From: Kiloniella litopenaei
GTDB lineage: Bacteria > Pseudomonadota > Alphaproteobacteria > Kiloniellales > Kiloniellaceae
DNA: 64,000 nucleotides
Reading direction: 5' to 3'
NCBI RefSeq assembly: GCF_000982415.1
Contig: NZ_LANI01000001.1
Location: 272,167-336,166 of the forward strand
Shown: piece after piece, positions 45,939-56,905 of the stretch
How the letters are laid out: every line of letters starts with the position of its first letter
Numbering within the stretch: the stretch's first letter is position 1
Program-made: the position numbers and the translations under genes
Notes under the pieces: generated by a model
What the model was told of the DNA's origin: nothing
What the model saw: only the letters and a program-made list of their open reading frames with translations
The model's database searches: none

Positions 45939-46131
45939 ATAAATCCACTGGGGATAGGCTTTATAGCCCTTCTTGAAAGCCTTATTTTAAGGTATCCCCC
46001 TCGTCCACGCAGTTAGCAAAGTCCAGCGGTCGTGCCCAGACCTTAGTCCACTCCAAACGCTGCTAACGCCGCACTAGGATTAAGACACACCCCAGAAAAC
46101 CAATAACCCTCTAATGAGCAAACAAGTCTGT
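45939..46131 (-). pseudogene. Decayed partial metA copy
   Basis: The stretch 45939-46080 aligns with the middle of metA (about 38282-38440), sharing blocks such as GATAGG, AAGCCTTATTTT (vs AAGGCCTTGTTTT), CTCGTCCACGCAG (vs ATCGTCCGTGCAG) and CGCTGCTAACGCC (vs CGCTGCCAACGCC), with substitutions and small gaps. After a jump of ~600 bp of metA, the metA 5' leader follows, including a 24-bp identical stretch (46108-46131). Orientation matches metA. It has no open reading frame. The copy flanks the rhamnonate cluster on the side away from the intact gene. Confidence 0.75.
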
Positions 46132-46273
46132 ACACAAATACATAACAGAGATTTGCCGAACTTTTTACTCAACCGGTCTTAATTTTGCCTTCGTGTCGGC
46201 GTAAAAGGACAACCCAAACAGAAAATAATCTCTCTTAAATTGCCAAATACAACCGGGTTTTCATGTAATTATC

Positions 46274-46819
46274 ATGTTTCTTTTATTCATCCTGTTTTTA
46301 TTTGCCACCTTCCTGATCATTACAACTGCCGTGGCAAAAACACCCAAAAATTTTGCAAAGAAATCTATACTCATTATCGTGTCATTTTCAGGACTCTTGA
46401 GTTTCCTCATAGGTATTGTTTATTTCATTGATTATATAGAAAGCGAGCCGGGAAACGCTATTCAATCCAGTTATCCTGCTTTGAAACTTTCTGAATATGA
46501 AGTGATCTACGAAGAAAGCTTCAACGGCATGTTCGGTGGCGGGACAACTATACTTCTGAAACTACCCGATAGTCTCTCAGAAAGTATAATTCAGAATTGT
46601 GAAGACTTGGGGTACTTTCGCATAAAACATACCGACAACACCTTCGGGATAAATATCAAACGAATCATAGGACTAAATCACGAAAAGCTTGGTATTGGTG
46701 AAAAACCCGCCTGTAAATCCAAGAGCTCACGCATATACAACAATCCATATAATCTCCCCGATGAGAGAACCTTTATTCTCGACAACGGGTACCTCTACTA
46801 TCATTCATCTTATCTCTAA
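46274..46819 (+). CDS. Hypothetical membrane-anchored protein
   Basis: The 181-residue protein begins with two hydrophobic segments (FLLFILFLFATFLIITTAVA and SILIIVSFSGLLSFLIGIVYFI). A soluble C-terminal part of ~120 residues follows, with two conserved-looking Cys (NCEDLG and KPACKSK). No family is recognised. It is AT-rich and stands alone between the rhamnonate cluster and the BKACE gene. Confidence 0.6.
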   Translation: MFLLFILFLFATFLIITTAVAKTPKNFAKKSILIIVSFSGLLSFLIGIVYFIDYIESEPGNAIQSSYPALKLSEYEVIYEESFNGMFGGGTTILLKLPDSLSESIIQNCEDLGYFRIKHTDNTFGINIKRIIGLNHEKLGIGEKPACKSKSSRIYNNPYNLPDERTFILDNGYLYYHSSYL

Positions 46820-46936
46820 GATGATCAAAGCTTTATAACCATTGATATCTGCATCAGATAACCGCTTGTTCTCCCTCATAACTTGGGCCAAAGTAACATA
46901 AACAAAACAACAAACCTTAAGCACCAGAGCAGCCTT

Positions 46937-47836
46937 ATGCCCCAAACACCCATCAGACCCAAAACCCAAAAGAAAACCATTCTGACCTGTGCCGTGACAG
47001 GGAGCCTGACCAAGCCGGAACAGCATCCCGGTCTGCCGATTACGCCAAAGCAAATAGCAGAAGCTGCACTGAATGCGGCCAAGGCCGGGGCAGCGATTGT
47101 GCATTTGCATGTGCGCGATCCCCAGACAGGCAAAGGGTCTATGGATCTCAATCTTTACGAAGAGATGGTTGGTCTGATCCGTCAGGAAAATCAGGACGTG
47201 ATCCTCAACCTGACCACGGGTGAAGGGGGACGTTTTGTTCCCTCCCACGACGACCCCAAAATCGCGGCCCCCGGCAGCACCCTGTGCCGTCCCGAATTGC
47301 GTGTGGCCCATGTGGAAAAGCTGAAGCCCGAAATCTGTACCCTTGATTTCAACACCATGTGGTCCGGCGAAGCCGTTGTGATCAACACGCCACGCAATGT
47401 AGAGATCATGGCGGATCGTATCTATGCCACAGGCACCAAGCCGGAAATCGAGCTTTTTGACGTCGGCGATTTGAACATGGCACTGGACTTTCTGGACAAG
47501 GGTATCCTGAAATCCCCGACTATGATGCAAATTGTGATGGGGGTTCGGTATGGCATTTTACCCACGCCGCAAAGCCTGATGTATCTGGCATCACAAATTC
47601 CGGAAAATACCGTTTGGGCCGCCTTTGGCATTGGTCGTCACGAGTTTCCGATCCTTGCCCAGTCCTTTCTGTTGGGCGGTCATGTACGCGTGGGTATGGA
47701 AGATAACCTGCAAATCCGCAAGGGCGAACTCTGTCGCGATAATGCACAGCTTGTCGAAAAAGCCGCTGATATTATTGACAATTTGGGCGGCGCATTGGCC
47801 ACACCGGACGAAGCCAGAAAGATATTGGGCCTTTAA
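46937..47836 (+). CDS. BKACE (DUF849) beta-keto acid cleavage enzyme
   Basis: The 299-residue protein begins KKTILTCAVTGSLTKPEQHPGLPITPKQIAEAALNAAKAGAAIVHLHVRDPQTG, with the zinc-ligand pair in HLHVRD. It then has NLTTGEG, DFNTMWSG, ELFDVGDLN (Glu ligand region) and VWAAFGIGRHEFP, VRVGMEDNL. This family condenses a beta-keto acid with acetyl-CoA and cleaves it to acetoacetate plus a CoA ester, as in carnitine or lysine breakdown. ATG 46937 is chosen; an upstream in-frame TTG is unlikely. No pathway neighbours are present, so the substrate is open. Confidence 0.92.
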   Translation: MPQTPIRPKTQKKTILTCAVTGSLTKPEQHPGLPITPKQIAEAALNAAKAGAAIVHLHVRDPQTGKGSMDLNLYEEMVGLIRQENQDVILNLTTGEGGRFVPSHDDPKIAAPGSTLCRPELRVAHVEKLKPEICTLDFNTMWSGEAVVINTPRNVEIMADRIYATGTKPEIELFDVGDLNMALDFLDKGILKSPTMMQIVMGVRYGILPTPQSLMYLASQIPENTVWAAFGIGRHEFPILAQSFLLGGHVRVGMEDNLQIRKGELCRDNAQLVEKAADIIDNLGGALATPDEARKILGL

Positions 47837-47949
47837 ATTTGGCCCTAAACAAAACCTAAGCCTGATCAGTTCCGATAGAGATAGGTTACACGACCCTTTG
47901 GGCAACAAAGAGGAAAGATAAAATCGGACGGGAACTCACAAAATGGCAG

Positions 47950-50900
47950 CTAGGCGATCTTTTCACCCAGTTCAGACCGGTTTTCATCCAGATAGTTCCG
48001 CATAATTACCGCAACTTCGTTACAATTACGAACAAAACCCGGAATCAACGCATAAGCTTGTGCAGCTTTGTCATCCTTAATAAGTGTTTCAAGCTCTTGC
48101 GCCTGGTTCCCAAGCCCCGTTGCGCCAAGCTCAAAGCAAATGGGCTTGAATGAATGGGCGGCCGACTTAATGGCTGCATTGTCCCTCTCATCCATTGCGA
48201 TTTGCATATTCGGTGCCGTCTGAGTGGCAAATTCGACAAAACACTCGATAATGGGAATGACCCTGTCCCCGATCTTATCTTTCAGGCTTTCAATTTCGGA
48301 AAAATCAACGAGCTGTTCCCCCGCCTCTTTTACCGACGGTTTCTCATTTGATGTTGTTGCCGGGGCTGTTGTTGTCGGGGCTGTTGTTGAAGCTGTTTCT
48401 GTCTTCGTCGAATTTCCGGGATCATCCGTTCCGTGACCGACAACCCACTTTTGCAAAACCCTTTCCAAATCATCAATTTGCACTGGCTTGGAAATAAAAT
48501 CGTCCATCCCGGCATCCAGACATTTCTGACGATCGCTCGCCATGGCATTGGCAGTAAAGGCAATAATAGGCAGGGACTTGCGCTCGTCCTCTAGCTCACG
48601 AATTTTACTCGTTGCCTCAAAACCGTCCATTTCCGGCATATGGCAATCCATAAAGATAATATCAAATTGCTGCTGATCTAACTGTCCCAAAGCCTCCTTG
48701 CCGTTTCCAGCCGGGGTGATCAAACACTCATAGCGCTCAAGGATTTTTGTCGCGATCATCAAATTGATCGGATTATCTTCGGCAAGGAGCACCCGTAACC
48801 CCGCTAGCTTGAGGTTTGCTTCCTGTTTCAGCTCAGCTTCGTGAAAACTATGCCGGGTAAAGAGTGGGGTTTCATCAACCTTGTCCCGCGTTGACCAGAC
48901 CGCGGCAAGGGTAGAACGAATAATACCGGGGAAAATAGGCTTGGTCAGATAACCACGAAAACCAAGGTCTTTGACCAACTTGCCATCCCCGCGTTCCGGC
49001 GACGATAACATCAATACCATTTGCGGGGTTTGAATATCCACATCCGCCAGAATTTCGCGTGCCAGATCGTGCCCATCCATTCCAGGCATACAATAGTCAG
49101 ATAACATAAGATCAAAGGGTCGTGCCTTTGTCGCATCTTCGCGTAACTTGTCCAATGCGATTTCTGCTGTACTTGCCAAATGAATTTCCATGCCAAGATC
49201 AGCCAGTTGCTCACTGATAATTTCCAATGACACTCTACTGTCGTCCACCACCAACAGCTTGAGCCCATCGAGTGATTCCTGGGCTTGAGTCGCCGCAAGC
49301 TCTCTAGACGCCACCAATTTTTCCTGACGACCAAGTTCTATATTAAAGCTAAAGCAAGATCCTTTGCCCAGCTCACTTTGAACAGATAGCTCCCCGCCCA
49401 TCAAGGTGATCAGATCCCGACAAATTGCCAATCCCAGCCCCGTGCCACCAAAGTGACGGGTTGTAGAGGCATCAGCCTGAGAGAACTTTTCAAAGATCAA
49501 TTTTTGTTTGTCTTCGGCAATACCGACCCCGGTATCGTTGACTTCAAAATCATAATTGATCCGCCCGTCATCCATTACTCTGGACCGAACACGAATATAC
49601 ACATGCCCGCGATAGGTAAACTTGATGGCGTTGCTCAGAAGATTGAGGAGAATTTGCCGGATACGACCGGGATCACCCACGACAAAGCGTTCCATGTCCA
49701 CCGAGAAACTGACCAAAAATTCGATGTCGTCATCTTTATCTTTGGGGATAACCAGATCAACCACATCTTCGACAAGCTGTTGCATGTCAAAGGGAATAAG
49801 CTCCAGATCCAGTTTACCTGCTTCAATTTTAGAAAAATCGAGCACATCGTTTATCAGGCCGAGCAAAGCATCCGCCGACTTCATAACAGTTTCCGCAAAA
49901 CTGTGCTGTTTAGGTGACAGATTTGTGTCCAGCAAAAGCCCGGTCGCCCCGATAATACCGTTCATCGGCGTCCGGATTTCGTGGCTCATACTCGCCAGAA
50001 ACTCTGATTTTACCTGATTGGCTTTTTGTTCCTTCAGGGCCAAGGCATCCAGCGTTTTATTTTTATCCTCCAAGACCTGGTTTGCTTTGTTCAGATCTTC
50101 TGTTCGCTTGAAAACAATCTGGTTTAGATTATCGTTCAAATCCTTGAGCGACATAGCCATATCCCGAAACGATTGCGAAAGATCTTTTGCTTCCTGCCAA
50201 CCTTTGGTTACCGGGGGAATATCAAATTGTCCCGATGCCAGATGGCTTGTCATCAATTTTAGACGATCAATGGGTCGAGCGATAAAATAGGCAACCACAA
50301 TGCCCGCAAAAACAGAAATCAGGGCAACAAGGCCCGCCAGCCAGATCAAGGATTGGGTCGCCTCATCATAAGAAGCATTTACCTCTGCCTCGTCCATCTT
50401 CACAACCAATCCCCAGTTAAACTCAGGAATAAACCGTGTAAAAGCCCTCACTGGCTCATCTGTATAATCCGGCGCATAGCGCATAATTTGTTCGTTACCA
50501 GCCAAGGCTTGAATGATTGGCACATCTAGACGCTCTTTTGATACCCTTCGCGTAAAGGCTGCTTTTTGATCACGGCGAAGAGGAACGGCAAAAAGAGCAT
50601 CACCATTGGTCGTACGCACCGCAATCAACCATTCCCCGGTTAAACCCAGCCCACTTCTGTCTTTGATCAGGTCCGTCAGGATATCGGCATTGAATTCGAC
50701 AGAGATATAGCCAATTGCGCGGCCATCCTGAATAAGCCGAACAGCACTTTGAACAACACCATTTCCCTTGTTCAAAAGACGGATCACATAATCTTTTTCG
50801 GGAATCAGAAAAACACTGTCATCTGCTTTATCCCTGGCTTCTTCCGGGACTGTCGAAGCGACTATTTCACCTGCGAGGTCAAAAACCTCGATGGCCTTCA

Positions 50901-51216
50901 GTCTGCGCATGTTGCCCTGAGCATCTTTTAGAATTTTTGTGATTCTGTTCTTGTGCTGCTGTTCTTTTGTCTGGTTCCATTTGTCCAGACTAATCCGCAT
51001 CTGGGTTCTACTGGCGATTAGGGCGGTGTTATCCCGCACCCGATCAACCACCGCCAGAACACGTTTTTTCGCGATCAAAGAAACCGCAGACAAATTTTCT
51101 TCAATCTGTTTTTGATGCTGTTCGGAAGAATGCTGGGTATAATATTGAAAGCTCAGAATAAACGGCACAATCGAAACAAGCAAAAAAGCTGCAATCAACA
51201 TATGCTTTAATTTCAT
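47950..51216 (-). CDS. Hybrid sensor histidine kinase with dCache-like sensor, two receivers and HPt
   Basis: The 1088-residue protein has a membrane segment at ~7-25, a periplasmic dCache-like sensor (~30-290), a second membrane segment (~292-315), HAMP, a coiled coil and HisKA ([16 protein letters not shown]). HATPase follows ([32 protein letters not shown]), then two receivers (LVVDDSR with [16 protein letters not shown] with DCHMPEMDG) and a C-terminal HPt ([13 protein letters not shown]). It is a BarA/TorS-like phosphorelay kinase. The linker before HPt holds an in-frame five-residue repeat. The partner regulator is not adjacent. ATG 51216 follows GGGA; GTG 51222 is possible. Confidence 0.95.
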   Translation of the reverse strand: MKLKHMLIAAFLLVSIVPFILSFQYYTQHSSEQHQKQIEENLSAVSLIAKKRVLAVVDRVRDNTALIASRTQMRISLDKWNQTKEQQHKNRITKILKDAQGNMRRLKAIEVFDLAGEIVASTVPEEARDKADDSVFLIPEKDYVIRLLNKGNGVVQSAVRLIQDGRAIGYISVEFNADILTDLIKDRSGLGLTGEWLIAVRTTNGDALFAVPLRRDQKAAFTRRVSKERLDVPIIQALAGNEQIMRYAPDYTDEPVRAFTRFIPEFNWGLVVKMDEAEVNASYDEATQSLIWLAGLVALISVFAGIVVAYFIARPIDRLKLMTSHLASGQFDIPPVTKGWQEAKDLSQSFRDMAMSLKDLNDNLNQIVFKRTEDLNKANQVLEDKNKTLDALALKEQKANQVKSEFLASMSHEIRTPMNGIIGATGLLLDTNLSPKQHSFAETVMKSADALLGLINDVLDFSKIEAGKLDLELIPFDMQQLVEDVVDLVIPKDKDDDIEFLVSFSVDMERFVVGDPGRIRQILLNLLSNAIKFTYRGHVYIRVRSRVMDDGRINYDFEVNDTGVGIAEDKQKLIFEKFSQADASTTRHFGGTGLGLAICRDLITLMGGELSVQSELGKGSCFSFNIELGRQEKLVASRELAATQAQESLDGLKLLVVDDSRVSLEIISEQLADLGMEIHLASTAEIALDKLREDATKARPFDLMLSDYCMPGMDGHDLAREILADVDIQTPQMVLMLSSPERGDGKLVKDLGFRGYLTKPIFPGIIRSTLAAVWSTRDKVDETPLFTRHSFHEAELKQEANLKLAGLRVLLAEDNPINLMIATKILERYECLITPAGNGKEALGQLDQQQFDIIFMDCHMPEMDGFEATSKIRELEDERKSLPIIAFTANAMASDRQKCLDAGMDDFISKPVQIDDLERVLQKWVVGHGTDDPGNSTKTETASTTAPTTTAPATTSNEKPSVKEAGEQLVDFSEIESLKDKIGDRVIPIIECFVEFATQTAPNMQIAMDERDNAAIKSAAHSFKPICFELGATGLGNQAQELETLIKDDKAAQAYALIPGFVRNCNEVAVIMRNYLDENRSELGEKIA
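48350..48394. repeat. 15-bp tandem repeat in the hybrid-kinase linker
   Basis: Three 15-bp units (GATGTTGTTGCCGGG, GCTGTTGTTGTCGGG, GCTGTTGTTGAAGCT) encode five-residue steps of a Thr/Ala/Pro-rich linker between the second receiver and HPt. Confidence 0.8.
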
Positions 51217-51511
51217 CGACACTTAATTCCCAGCTAATAATACAGTTCGTACTTTACCGTCCTGAACTACACCACACTTACGCCCCAGATCACCATACAA
51301 CGGGAACAATCGATCGACGCCCTTTTCCAGATCGGCATCAATATTCCATTCCCAAACAACACAAAAATTTCAGGCTGACAACGACCACAACCTGTTAGTG
51401 TATAAAATACAGTATAAATACAATTCGTTAATTTTTATTACCCAGAGGAAATTTTATTTTTTCAAGCGGTTAACAGTCGGAATCATCAAAATACAATAAA
51501 CCAGCAGGAAT

Positions 51512-52537
51512 TTATTCCACAACGTTTAACAGGGGTCGTTTCGTGATAAAATAATCAATCGTTGTTCGCCGAAAATCAGGGTCCCCGTCGTTCCATTCTT
51601 CGTGATAGGATAAAAATTCAAGCAGGGTTTCATCACTTAACAACCCATTGATTTTATCAATTACCTCTTGCCCCATAGGATCATTACGACAGGCCACATA
51701 CACATTTTTGTAGATATTGTGCTCCTTAAGCGGATAGGAAATATATTCATCCGGCAAATTATTGACACGCATCTGCGTTCTGATGGTACTGGGATAGCCC
51801 AAAGTATAGTCTGCCCGTCCATGAGCAAGCAGATTTAGATCTATGATGTTTTCTGTGCTGTACTGTTCGATCAGATTTTCCGCCCCCAAATAGGGCTTCA
51901 GATAAGGATAGAGTAAGGGGTATCGGCTTTGCCCCGCTTCCAGATTGAAATCCACGTTCATGATCATCAATTTCAAATCAGGCTGTTTTAACAGAGCTTC
52001 CAATGAAACAACCGTCCCTTTGGGCCCAATGCGTTTTTGATGGCGCTTATGGAAAATAGCCACATGCGGCGGGGTAAAGCTATAGGGCTTTGATTGAACC
52101 AGTTCCCCCGGAAAGAAGCCACCCCACAAATGCACGGAACAACGGTTTGGTTTTAAAACCTCTCTGCTCCACCGGGGTATGTTTACCACGCGCACACTGT
52201 GATCGTACTGCGGTAAATTGCGTATGAAAAAAGCAAGGAACTTATCGGCATAGCCCTGTCCCTTCCACGGTCCACGGTGGATAAATTCGGGCGGCAAATC
52301 CCAAACAAACCAGATCAGAGGCTTTTTCGGTTCCAGTGACGCATCATTATTTCCGGGGGGACCATCATCCGCATAAAGCGGCGAAATGAATATCGCTAAA
52401 AAGGAAAGTATGAACACACGCCATAACAATGTGTATGAAGCATTGATAATACGTGATATCACGCCAGCAATCTCCTCTATCCACCTAGCTGCCATAAAAC
52501 AATAACAAATTACAGCTGTCCTGTCTTTTGATATCAT
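51512..52537 (-). CDS. Periplasmic solute-binding-like protein (SBP_bac_3 type)
   Basis: The 341-residue protein has a late signal-like segment (LLWRVFILSFLAIFISPLYADD, residues ~36-57) and then a type-II binding-protein shape: WFVWDLPPEFIHRGPWKGQGYADKFLAFFIRNLPQYDH, HLWGGFFPG, ADYTLGYPSTIR and YVACRNDPMGQEVIDKINGLLS. The pattern recalls the TIGR02285 group of extracellular solute-binding proteins, often linked to sensing rather than transport. No transport partner is present, but the hybrid kinase with a periplasmic sensor lies next to it on the same strand, so co-sensing is possible. The start codon is uncertain. Confidence 0.75.
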   Translation of the reverse strand: MISKDRTAVICYCFMAARWIEEIAGVISRIINASYTLLWRVFILSFLAIFISPLYADDGPPGNNDASLEPKKPLIWFVWDLPPEFIHRGPWKGQGYADKFLAFFIRNLPQYDHSVRVVNIPRWSREVLKPNRCSVHLWGGFFPGELVQSKPYSFTPPHVAIFHKRHQKRIGPKGTVVSLEALLKQPDLKLMIMNVDFNLEAGQSRYPLLYPYLKPYLGAENLIEQYSTENIIDLNLLAHGRADYTLGYPSTIRTQMRVNNLPDEYISYPLKEHNIYKNVYVACRNDPMGQEVIDKINGLLSDETLLEFLSYHEEWNDGDPDFRRTTIDYFITKRPLLNVVE

Positions 52538-52799
52538 CTTTTCGACACCTGATATTTTCCCTACCTGTTAAGCCTCAAGGTATGGTTCAATTTTTCCATA
52601 CTAATCAATTAATTAAACGTCTTACCTGACAAGACTTCATTGCATTTCAGACTTTTAAGCCCTATTCTTACCCCTGCGGGATCTTTACCGTTCAGAACCT
52701 GAAAAAACCTAGAAACAAAAGCGTAAAAACAAATACAACGCAGTAAAAAAACACCCCAACTTAACATGGAATACCCATTAATAGAAAATATTAGGGATC

Positions 52800-53291
52800 A
52801 TGACAGACATAAAACCAACACTTCATCTGGTCTGTGGCAAAATTGCCGCGGGGAAATCAACACTGGCACGCGAATTGTCCATTGATCCCAAGGTTATTTT
52901 GATCAACGAAGATACCTGGCTGTCCCGTCTCTATCCCGAAGAAATCAATACTATTCCCGACTATGTGCGTTGTTCGGGCCGTCTGCGCAGTATTATGGAA
53001 GATCACCTGCAACAACTGTTACAGGCCGGGGTATCCGTCGTGCTCGACTTTCCCGCCAACACACCGGACATTCGCGCATGGATGCTGGGTATCGCCACCC
53101 GTGCCAAGGTAGAAAACAAACTGCACTATCTGGATGTCAGTAACGACCAGTGCAAAGAGCGATTGCACGCGCGCAACGCATCGGGTTCCCACGAATTTGC
53201 CCCCAGCGACGAAGAATTTGACGTGATTACCAGCTATTTCGTACCGCCCCAAAAGGACGAAGGATTAAACATTATCCTTCATGTTCAATAA
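52800..53291 (+). CDS. P-loop ATP-binding protein (zeta-toxin/kinase-like)
   Basis: The 163-residue protein has Walker A GKIAAGKSTLAREL (~residues 13-26), a substrate-handling segment INEDTWLSRLYPEE, VVLDFPANTPDIRAW and an R-rich lid (CKERLHARNASGSHEFAPSDEEFD). The size and spacing match the AAA_33 small-molecule-kinase/zeta-toxin-like group. There is no antitoxin-like gene beside it, so a small-molecule or nucleotide kinase is more likely than a toxin. Substrate unknown. Confidence 0.85.
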   Translation: MTDIKPTLHLVCGKIAAGKSTLARELSIDPKVILINEDTWLSRLYPEEINTIPDYVRCSGRLRSIMEDHLQQLLQAGVSVVLDFPANTPDIRAWMLGIATRAKVENKLHYLDVSNDQCKERLHARNASGSHEFAPSDEEFDVITSYFVPPQKDEGLNIILHVQ

Positions 53292-53342
53292 ATCACCTTA
53301 TAGATACAATACAAACTAGTACCTCTTTGCAGGCATTTTCAT

Positions 53343-53378
53343 TATTTATGGCTGAGACTGTATTTATGGCTGAGACTG
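53343..53378. repeat. 18-bp perfect tandem duplication, intergenic
   Basis: TATTTATGGCTGAGACTG occurs twice, back to back, between the P-loop gene and the aldolase gene. No larger context was recognised. Confidence 0.92.
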
Positions 53379-53500
53379 TCGCGCTGGCTTGTCTCCCTCT
53401 ACTAAGCGCAACGTACTAGGCACATCAGTGCAACGCGATCACAAACACTATAGCCTGCTTCATTATATCAGGTGATCATGACCATCTATCAGCACGTCGT

Positions 53501-54133
53501 TTATTGGCTGGCATCCCGATAAGCCTGAACCAGTTTGGCCGCTTCTTGACCAACATCCACGGCCGCAACACCGGGCTTATAAAGTGATGAGCCCATACCC
53601 ATGGCATAAACACCAGCCGCAACAAACTGATGCATGTTTTCCGCACCTATTCCCCCTGTGGGACAGATCCGTGCGTCAGAGGGCAAGACAGCAGAGATTG
53701 CTTTTATAAAAGAAATACCCAGGGTGTCTGCGGGGAAAATCTTTAATATATCGGCCCCCGTTTTTAACGCCTTAAAACACTCTGTCGGTGTAAAACAGCC
53801 TGGGATTGACAACAGGCCAAGTTCTTTTGTCCGCCTGATAACCTCTTCATCCATATTGGGAGAGATAATTACCTGACCACCAACAGCTTTCACGCGCTCG
53901 ACATCTTCTGGTGTCAGGACAGTTCCCGCCCCAAGAATAATATTATCCCCGTGTTTTTCCTTAATTCTTCCTATGGTTTCATCCCAATCCGGGCTGTTGA
54001 GCGTTACCTCCATAAAGGGTATACCGTTATCCACAAGAGCATCTGATACCGGGACGGCCTCGTGTGGTTGAATACCTCGCAGGATGGCAACAAGTGGCAT
54101 CTGCTTAATTCGGTTGTGCAATTCATTCATCAT
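53501..54133 (-). CDS. dgoA: 2-dehydro-3-deoxy-6-phosphogalactonate (KDPGal) aldolase-like, Eda/DgoA family
   Basis: The 210-residue class-I aldolase has LVAILRGIQPHEAVPVSDALVDNGIPFMEVTLNSPDWDETI, GAGTVLTPEDVERVKAVGGQVIISPNMDEEVIR and the Schiff-base Lys in DILKIFPADTLG; the TLNSP variant favours DgoA over Eda. It splits the phosphorylated 2-keto-3-deoxy acid to pyruvate and glyceraldehyde 3-phosphate. AGGA lies seven bases before ATG 54133. It ends the TRAP-dehydratase-kinase-aldolase operon. Confidence 0.9.
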   Translation of the reverse strand: MMNELHNRIKQMPLVAILRGIQPHEAVPVSDALVDNGIPFMEVTLNSPDWDETIGRIKEKHGDNIILGAGTVLTPEDVERVKAVGGQVIISPNMDEEVIRRTKELGLLSIPGCFTPTECFKALKTGADILKIFPADTLGISFIKAISAVLPSDARICPTGGIGAENMHQFVAAGVYAMGMGSSLYKPGVAAVDVGQEAAKLVQAYRDASQ

Positions 54134-54147
54134 AACCATGTCCTGAA

Positions 54148-55035
54148 TTAATTAAGTCTAGAGAGATCAATCTCAACAATTGATCCCTTGGCACAGACAA
54201 CCTGGGCCGCAGTTTGATGCGCCCGGTCAAGAGCTTTGGTAAAAGAATCACCCTCTGACCTGGATGCCAAATAGGTGCCGATAAAAGCATCGCCAGCTGC
54301 TGAACTGTCCACCACGTCTGATACAGCTATAAAACTTTTAGAAACTATATTCTGGCCGTTCTGCCAAAGCTCAGCCTTTTTACCGCCACAGGTTAAAACC
54401 CACTCTGCCGAAGCATATTCAGTGGATAGCCCCTCAACGTCTTGCAAGTTATACAGACTTGAGAGTTCTTCGTCTGAAATCTTGACGATATCAATTAAAG
54501 GCAGGATTTTTCGGGCAAACTCACAGGCTTCTTCTTGCGACCAAAGTTGAGCACGATGGTTATAATCAAAGACAATCCTTGCCCCTTTTTCCTTTGCTTC
54601 GGCAATTGACAAAATCAGATTGTTTTTGTTTTCAGTAATCGCCGCGGTAATCCCCGAAAAATAAACCAAATCATAACCGGACAAATCTTGGGGCTGGTCA
54701 AAAAGATGGCGGGCAGCGGACTGTCCTCGCCAATAGCCGTATTGCTTTTCACCCGCAGCATCATTGCCAAGAATAAATAAACCGATCGTACGGCCGTCTA
54801 ACAATTGCACTCGACGGGTTGAAACGCCATGTTGTTCCAGAAAATCGATACATTCTCTGCTGATGCCATCGTGCCCCAACCCAGTTAGATAATCGGCCCG
54901 GATCCGCCCCTGGCTTGCCACGTTTATGTAGTGCGCCACATTGAAAGTGTCGCCGGCAAAGCTCTTTTTAAAAAGACCCTCACCGACATCCGACATCTCT
55001 AGCATTACTTCGCCAATGGAAAGTATTTTGGTCAT
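54148..55035 (-). CDS. kdgK: PfkB-family 2-keto-3-deoxy-sugar-acid kinase
   Basis: The 295-residue ribokinase-fold protein has GEVMLEMSDVGEGLFKKSFAGDTFNVAHYI at the N-terminus, FIGTYLASRSEG with the catalytic DSSAAGDAF motif (GAGD-type, here SAAGDAF) and the anion-hole context. The N-terminal LEM and FAGDT features match KdgK. It should phosphorylate 2-keto-3-deoxygluconate or -galactonate before the aldolase acts. It lies between the IlvD/Edd dehydratase and the aldolase. Confidence 0.9.
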   Translation of the reverse strand: MTKILSIGEVMLEMSDVGEGLFKKSFAGDTFNVAHYINVASQGRIRADYLTGLGHDGISRECIDFLEQHGVSTRRVQLLDGRTIGLFILGNDAAGEKQYGYWRGQSAARHLFDQPQDLSGYDLVYFSGITAAITENKNNLILSIAEAKEKGARIVFDYNHRAQLWSQEEACEFARKILPLIDIVKISDEELSSLYNLQDVEGLSTEYASAEWVLTCGGKKAELWQNGQNIVSKSFIAVSDVVDSSAAGDAFIGTYLASRSEGDSFTKALDRAHQTAAQVVCAKGSIVEIDLSRLN

Positions 55036-55085
55036 AACGTTTTTGTATTCTCTTGATCTACAGCGATTAAGGTTGGAACCACCGC

Positions 55086-56894
55086 CTAATGACTATCCCG
55101 TGGCAACCCTTTGCTCTTCGCGATGCGTTGATATTTGACCGCTGGTTTCAAGACCATCCCTTCGGAAAGTTGGTCAATAATACCACGCTGGATTTCCTGC
55201 CAAGGGGTTTGATGTTCCGGAATTTTATATCCTCCCGACTTTGCCAGTTCCACTTGGCGCGCTTTAAGTTCAGCATCGGAAATGAGGATATTTGCCTTAC
55301 CCTTTTTGAGATCAATTCGAACCCGATCACCATTTTTTAACAACGCAAGCCCCCCACCGACAGCAGCTTCCGGCGAAGCATTGAGTATGGACGGCGAGCC
55401 CGATGTTCCCGACTGCCTACCATCACCAATACAGGCCAATGACGTTATCCCCTGTTTCAAAAGGTAATCCGGCACCCGCATATTGACCACCTCGGCAGCA
55501 CCGGGGTAGCCAATGGGGCCAGCGCCCCGGATAAAAAGAATGGAATTTTCGGTAATGTTCAACGCGGGGTCATCAATTACCTCGCGATAGTGTTCGGGGC
55601 CATCAAAGACAATAGCATCCCCTTCGAAAGCATCAGGATCTTCGGGATTGTTGAGATAACGATCACGAAATTCTTCGGATAAAACACTTAGCTTCATAAT
55701 TGCTGAATCAAAAAGATTACCGCTTATCACTTTAAAGCCAGCGGCAAGCACCAGAGCCGAATCAAAGGTACGAATTACATCCGGATTTTCAGATTTTTTA
55801 CCCCTGTAATTTTCACCGATACTTTTACCAGATACAGTTGGGCAACTTTCATGGATCAAGCCTTTGGATATAAGTTCCGAGACCACGGCTGCAACGCCGC
55901 CTGCCCTGTGGAAATCTTCTGCAAGGTATTCGCCCGCGGGTTGGAGATTGACAAGCAAAGGCACATCCAGACCATGTTTTTCCCAGTCTTCGATATCGAG
56001 CTCTACCCCGATATGTCGCGCAATCGCTGTTATGTGGATCGGCGCATTCGTTGAACCACCAAGTGCCGAGTTCACGACGATGGCATTTTCAAATGCCTCT
56101 CTTGTCAGAATATCCGAGGGCCTGATATCCTTGTTCACCAGCTCAACAATACGGCGGCCGGTTTCATAGGATATCTGCCCACGTTCGCGATAAGGTGCCG
56201 GAATTGATCCCCCACCGGGAAGTTGCATGCCCAACGCTTCTGAAAGCGAGTTCATGGTCGATGCTGTCCCCATTGTGTTGCAATAGCCGGCAGAGGGCGC
56301 GGAATCTGCGGCACGCTTCATGAAATCTTCGTAGTTAATCTCTCCCTTGGCATGCAACTCACGCGCTTCCCAAATCGCCGTACCTGACCCGCAGAGACGA
56401 CCACCTGAATAACCATTGAGCATCGGCCCACCGCTTAACACAATAGCAGGAATATCAACCGTAGCCGCGGCCATCATGCAGGCTGGCGTGGTCTTGTCAC
56501 ATCCGACGGTAAGTACGACCCCATCCAACGGATAGCCATACAGCACCTCGACCAATCCCAGATAGGCAAGGTTGCGGTCCAATGAAGCCGTTGGCCGTTT
56601 ACCTGTTTCTTGTATCGGGTGAACCGGAAATTCCAGTGCAATTCCCCCGGCGTCACGAATACCATCACGTACACGCTTGGCCAGTTCAATATGGGGGCGG
56701 TTACAAGGTGAAAGATCTGACCCGGTTTGTGCAATACCGATAATAGGCTTTCCGGATTGCAGCTCTTCACGAGTCAGGCCATAGTTCAGATAACGTTCAA
56801 GGTAGAGCGCTGTCATGTCGGGATGATCAGGGTTATCAAACCAGGCCCGGGATCGTAATTCTGTTTTCTTCTTTGACTTCGGTTTATTTGACAT
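55086..56894 (-). CDS. IlvD/Edd-family sugar-acid dehydratase
   Basis: The 602-residue enzyme has Fe-S cluster Cys residues in [21 protein letters not shown] and [18 protein letters not shown], plus the family residues [13 protein letters not shown] and [14 protein letters not shown]. Family members dehydrate gluconate, arabonate, xylonate, galactonate or 6-phosphogluconate. The N-terminus ([31 protein letters not shown]) is that of the arabonate/xylonate/gluconate group. Because a C6 keto-deoxy-acid kinase and aldolase follow, a six-carbon aldonate is the more likely substrate. Confidence 0.93.
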   Translation of the reverse strand: MSNKPKSKKKTELRSRAWFDNPDHPDMTALYLERYLNYGLTREELQSGKPIIGIAQTGSDLSPCNRPHIELAKRVRDGIRDAGGIALEFPVHPIQETGKRPTASLDRNLAYLGLVEVLYGYPLDGVVLTVGCDKTTPACMMAAATVDIPAIVLSGGPMLNGYSGGRLCGSGTAIWEARELHAKGEINYEDFMKRAADSAPSAGYCNTMGTASTMNSLSEALGMQLPGGGSIPAPYRERGQISYETGRRIVELVNKDIRPSDILTREAFENAIVVNSALGGSTNAPIHITAIARHIGVELDIEDWEKHGLDVPLLVNLQPAGEYLAEDFHRAGGVAAVVSELISKGLIHESCPTVSGKSIGENYRGKKSENPDVIRTFDSALVLAAGFKVISGNLFDSAIMKLSVLSEEFRDRYLNNPEDPDAFEGDAIVFDGPEHYREVIDDPALNITENSILFIRGAGPIGYPGAAEVVNMRVPDYLLKQGITSLACIGDGRQSGTSGSPSILNASPEAAVGGGLALLKNGDRVRIDLKKGKANILISDAELKARQVELAKSGGYKIPEHQTPWQEIQRGIIDQLSEGMVLKPAVKYQRIAKSKGLPRDSH

Positions 56895-56905
56895 AAGTCA
56901 TTCCC

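Noticed and set aside
52800..53291. Zeta-type toxin of a toxin-antitoxin pair
   Set aside because: The P-loop fits, but no antitoxin-sized gene is adjacent, so a small-molecule kinase is the safer reading.
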